From the IMG/VR virus record IMGVR_UViG_3300031977_000338, positions 1 to 40,680 of that record: 40,680 bases of DNA; one strand, given 5' to 3'. The notes below the pieces were generated by a model. The model was not told where the DNA came from. It ran no database searches and saw only the letters and a list, made by a program, of their open reading frames with translations. This DNA comes from a virus. Numbering within the stretch: position 1 is the stretch's first letter; each line of letters opens with the position of its first letter. This document shows positions 39,011 through 40,680 of the stretch, one piece after another. A program made the position numbers and the translations under genes.

Positions 39011-39204
39011 GTCATTGTCCCCATCTTCTCACACTTAGCACCTACTATTTCGTACTCAGGTATGACAAACTTTATACTGTTAATCATTTCTTCTATACGT
39101 GTCTCACACTGTACCTTAGTAGGTTTAAGACCCCAAGTGTCATCTAATTGTAAACATTCCTCAGGTGACTGTATCATACAGGCAAATACGATAGCTTTAA
39201 ACAT
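39007..39204 (-). CDS. Small Cys-rich secreted-like protein, 65 aa
   Basis: It starts MFKAIVFACMIQSPEECLQL, with a hydrophobic N-terminus, and has Cys near residues 9, 17, 33 and 58. The W-G-L ... VQCETRIEEMINS part and two Cys pairs suggest disulphides and export to the periplasm. Similar small proteins occur in lysis regions of other marine phages, function unknown. It overlaps the 3-TM holin gene as ATGA. Confidence 0.6.
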   Translation of the reverse strand: MFKAIVFACMIQSPEECLQLDDTWGLKPTKVQCETRIEEMINSIKFVIPEYEIVGAKCEKMGTMT

Positions 39205-39207
39205 ATC

Positions 39208-39666
39208 TTATCCTCTCGTTGCTAGATAGTAGACGAAAGCAAAGTAGACTACTAACGCTCCCCCAAGTATAGTAAGGGCTGCTATGGTTAGTATCTCTAC
39301 TATCTGCTTACGTTTCCTAAGTTTCTCTTCTTGTTCTAACTGTCTACGTTTTCTTGCTTCAGCTTGAAACTTAATCCAATCTTGCCAAAGCCCAGCACGT
39401 CCATAAAGCTGCATAGCTTCACGTAACTGGTCTTCTTGTTTACGTACTTTCTCAAGTGCCATAAACTCTTCTAAGTCTTCACCAGCACTACCGCCTACTT
39501 TAGTCCAGAACGAGTTTTTCTTTTTATGCGCTTTCTTCTGAAGAGTATCCTTCGCTGTAACAAAGTCTGAGATAGCTCTCCCACAGTCTGCTAGTTCACG
39601 TCCGTTGGCTAGAGTTTGTTTTATTACAGCAAAGGCGGCATTACAGGCTGCTAATTCAGCCAGCAT
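39208..39666 (-). CDS. Conserved protein with C-terminal membrane anchor, 152 aa
   Basis: The N-terminus MLAELAACNAAFAVIKQTLA and NGRELADCGRAISDFVTAKD are typical for a family common in T7-like marine phages. A long charged coiled-coil-like region (FQAEARKRRQLEQEEKLRKR) leads to a C-terminal membrane helix (IAALTILGGALVVYFAFVYY). The layout would suit a spanin-like or envelope-linked role in lysis; this is inferred from topology and position only. Confidence 0.65.
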   Translation of the reverse strand: MLAELAACNAAFAVIKQTLANGRELADCGRAISDFVTAKDTLQKKAHKKKNSFWTKVGGSAGEDLEEFMALEKVRKQEDQLREAMQLYGRAGLWQDWIKFQAEARKRRQLEQEEKLRKRKQIVEILTIAALTILGGALVVYFAFVYYLATRG

Positions 39667-39674
39667 ACCCTCTC

Positions 39675-39854
39675 CTAATTAGTTCGTCTGATGTTTTGCA
39701 TAGGTTGTTGGTTAGGGGATGTAGTTCCTGAGCGAGTACCGCTACGTTTAACTTTCTTCTTCTTAATACCTAACATACTAAGAACACCGCCCTTGACGTT
39801 GGCATAAGTTTCACCAAACCCAGCAGGTTTAGTTCTTACTTTATAGTTTGACAT
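39675..39854 (-). CDS. Small basic protein, 59 aa
   Basis: It reads MSNYKVRTKPAGFGETYANV, then KGGVLSMLGIKKKKVKRSGT, ending MQNIRRTN. It has a basic middle with four Lys in a row and a polar, Thr/Ser-rich end. It starts in the overlap (TAATG) with the holin-like gene. No known motif; packing in the lysis region is the only hint. Confidence 0.55.
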   Translation of the reverse strand: MSNYKVRTKPAGFGETYANVKGGVLSMLGIKKKKVKRSGTRSGTTSPNQQPMQNIRRTN

Positions 39855-40003
39855 TATCTATCCTTCCACATCTGGTATATCTTAAATCCTAAGTAGCAGA
39901 TGGACATAAGCCCCACTACCAAAGCTACCCACTCATTCAGTTCATGCAGCCACAGAGGTGCAGAGACACCACCAACGGCTATAGCTATATCGTTCTGGTT
40001 CAC
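39854..40003 (-). CDS. 17.5: Class II holin-like protein (T7 gp17.5-like), 49 aa
   Basis: The GTG start at 40003 overlaps the stop of the fibre-type gene as GTGA. The protein reads VNQNDIAIAVGGVSAPLWLH, then ELNEWVALVVGLMSICYLGF, ending KIYQMWKDR. The LNEW box followed by a membrane helix and a basic tail equals T7 gp17.5 (LNEWFYVAAIAYTVVQIG). In T7 this small holin releases lysis proteins and lies right after the tail fibre gene, as it does here. Confidence 0.7.
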   Translation of the reverse strand: MNQNDIAIAVGGVSAPLWLHELNEWVALVVGLMSICYLGFKIYQMWKDR

Positions 40004-40470
40004 CCTGCAATCTCCGTAAGTGTGATGGTGCTAATTGCGCTGTATTCACTAGGCCTTCTATTAATATCTAATTGATTTCCGCCAACTAAAACTTGTATTT
40101 TATAAGTGGTTGCAGAAGTTGTTGCAGGGCTATCAAGAAACTTCATACTTGCTGTCTCGCCTCTGTTTGCGTCAACAGTTACACCTACAGTAGTTTGAGT
40201 GCCTTGACCACTAAGCCCAAGACCAATAGATGTGCTATCCCTAACAATTCTATATTTTATTTGATTAGCAACAGTGGTTGTATGTGCGCCAATGTGAAAC
40301 TCTACCATAATTTTACTTGATGTCGAGATAGGCGTAATGCTTGCAGTTAAACTTGGGATATCAACAAAGCTAGTTGATGTTGTGGTAAAGTAATCGGACT
40401 TAACCGCTTGCACAACCTGCAACACAGAGCCGCTAGGAAGAGACTGATTGTTTAGTTTAATTAATGCCAT
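40000..40470 (-). CDS. Tail-fibre / receptor-binding type protein, 156 aa (paralogue of 624-1184)
   Basis: The protein begins MALIKLNNQSLPSGSVLQVV and has ITPISTSSKIMVEFHIGAHT, then RIVRDSTSIGLG and a C-terminal TITLTEIAG. This domain is common in the tips of small fibre proteins of marine phages. The protein at 624-1184 has the same order of boxes. Gene order puts it as the last fibre gene before the holin. It probably recognises a host surface structure, which cannot be named. Confidence 0.72.
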   Translation of the reverse strand: MALIKLNNQSLPSGSVLQVVQAVKSDYFTTTSTSFVDIPSLTASITPISTSSKIMVEFHIGAHTTTVANQIKYRIVRDSTSIGLGLSGQGTQTTVGVTVDANRGETASMKFLDSPATTSATTYKIQVLVGGNQLDINRRPSEYSAISTITLTEIAG

Positions 40471-40481
40471 GTCAGTCTCCC

Positions 40482-40680
40482 TTATGCATCATCTGTTTCA
40501 TAAGTCATGCTTACAACTATACTGGATTCTAATACAGGGATATATGTTGTTAAAATATCAGTTACTCCATTTCCGACTGCATACACCAAATTAATGCGCT
40601 TAGTATTTGTTACTCCATATCCCAGTGGCGTAAAACCCGTAGACCAGCCAGTCCAATTTGCAAAAGAACCCACTGAAATA
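40482..40680 (-). CDS. Tail-fibre-module protein, C-terminal part (open to the right edge)
   Basis: This frame is open to the end of the window and ends at 40482 (VSMTYETDDA, then stop). It reads VGSFANWTGWSTGFTPLGYG, then NTKRINLVYAVGNGVTDIL. If the contig is circular, it would be the C-terminal part of the gene at 1-237, but the frames differ by one base at the joint. A start at the internal GTG 40673 is not convincing (no ribosome site visible). Confidence 0.55.
   Translation of the reverse strand, partial: ISVGSFANWTGWSTGFTPLGYGVTNTKRINLVYAVGNGVTDILTTYIPVLESSIVVSMTYETDDA

Noticed and set aside
1-40680. Integrase, repressor, CRISPR array or insertion sequence
   Set aside because: No tyrosine or serine recombinase motif, transposase or regular spaced repeat array was seen; the gene set looks strictly lytic.

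Overview
The window looks like an essentially complete, circularly permuted genome of a T7-like podovirus (Autographiviridae-type). All convincing genes lie on the minus strand and follow the T7 order: early genes, phage RNA polymerase, SSB, endonuclease, primase-helicase, DNA polymerase, exonuclease, nucleotide metabolism, portal, scaffold, capsid, tail tubes, internal core proteins, tail fibre, lysis and terminase. The class II ribonucleotide reductase, MazG, DUF3310 protein, GH24 lysozyme and several very small conserved proteins resemble T7-like phages of marine bacteria, probably of an alphaproteobacterium. The host is inferred from gene content only. No integrase, tRNA or CRISPR was seen.

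Layout, read in the transcription direction (high to low coordinates). Terminase large subunit ends at 35707. A roughly 0.95 kb AT-rich non-coding region (34750-35706) follows, with promoters, palindromes and a possible small RNA; the physical genome ends (terminal repeats) probably lie in or near it. Early small genes occupy 34749-31667. RNA polymerase is encoded by TWO overlapping ORFs (31621-30800 and 30803-29154). Replication genes run 29106-23213 and nucleotide metabolism 23225-20541. The head module is 20509-16252, and the tail tubes and internal core run 15824-5337. A rich tail-fibre module (5296-1) continues across the contig ends into 40680-40000. Holin, lysozyme and terminase genes occupy 40003-35707.

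The most notable signals are as follows. (1) The single-subunit RNA polymerase is split at the boundary between its N-terminal domain and polymerase domain, with an ATGA overlap. (2) A 13-bp element (CTAAAGTTACATC on the minus strand) recurs exactly at four module boundaries: after terminase, RNA polymerase, ribonucleotide reductase and the gp16-like gene. A fifth exact copy lies inverted across the first codons of the polymerase gene. It is the best candidate for the phage polymerase promoter, but its direction is unresolved. (3) A 54-bp inverted repeat around two of these copies flanks the whole early region. (4) Three tandem paralogous tail genes and a second paralogous tail pair suggest diversification of receptor-binding proteins. 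(5) A promoter-terminator pair on the strand opposite to all genes could make an RNA of about 60 nt.

How the parts probably work together: a host sigma70 promoter near 35.2 kb, plus one just upstream of the polymerase gene, starts early transcription. The two-part phage polymerase then reads the replication and virion modules from the repeated element. Class II RNR, MazG and exonuclease support nucleotide supply. A hairpin terminator sits just after the capsid gene, as in T7. Lysis would use a T7-type holin and/or a 3-TM holin plus GH24 lysozyme.
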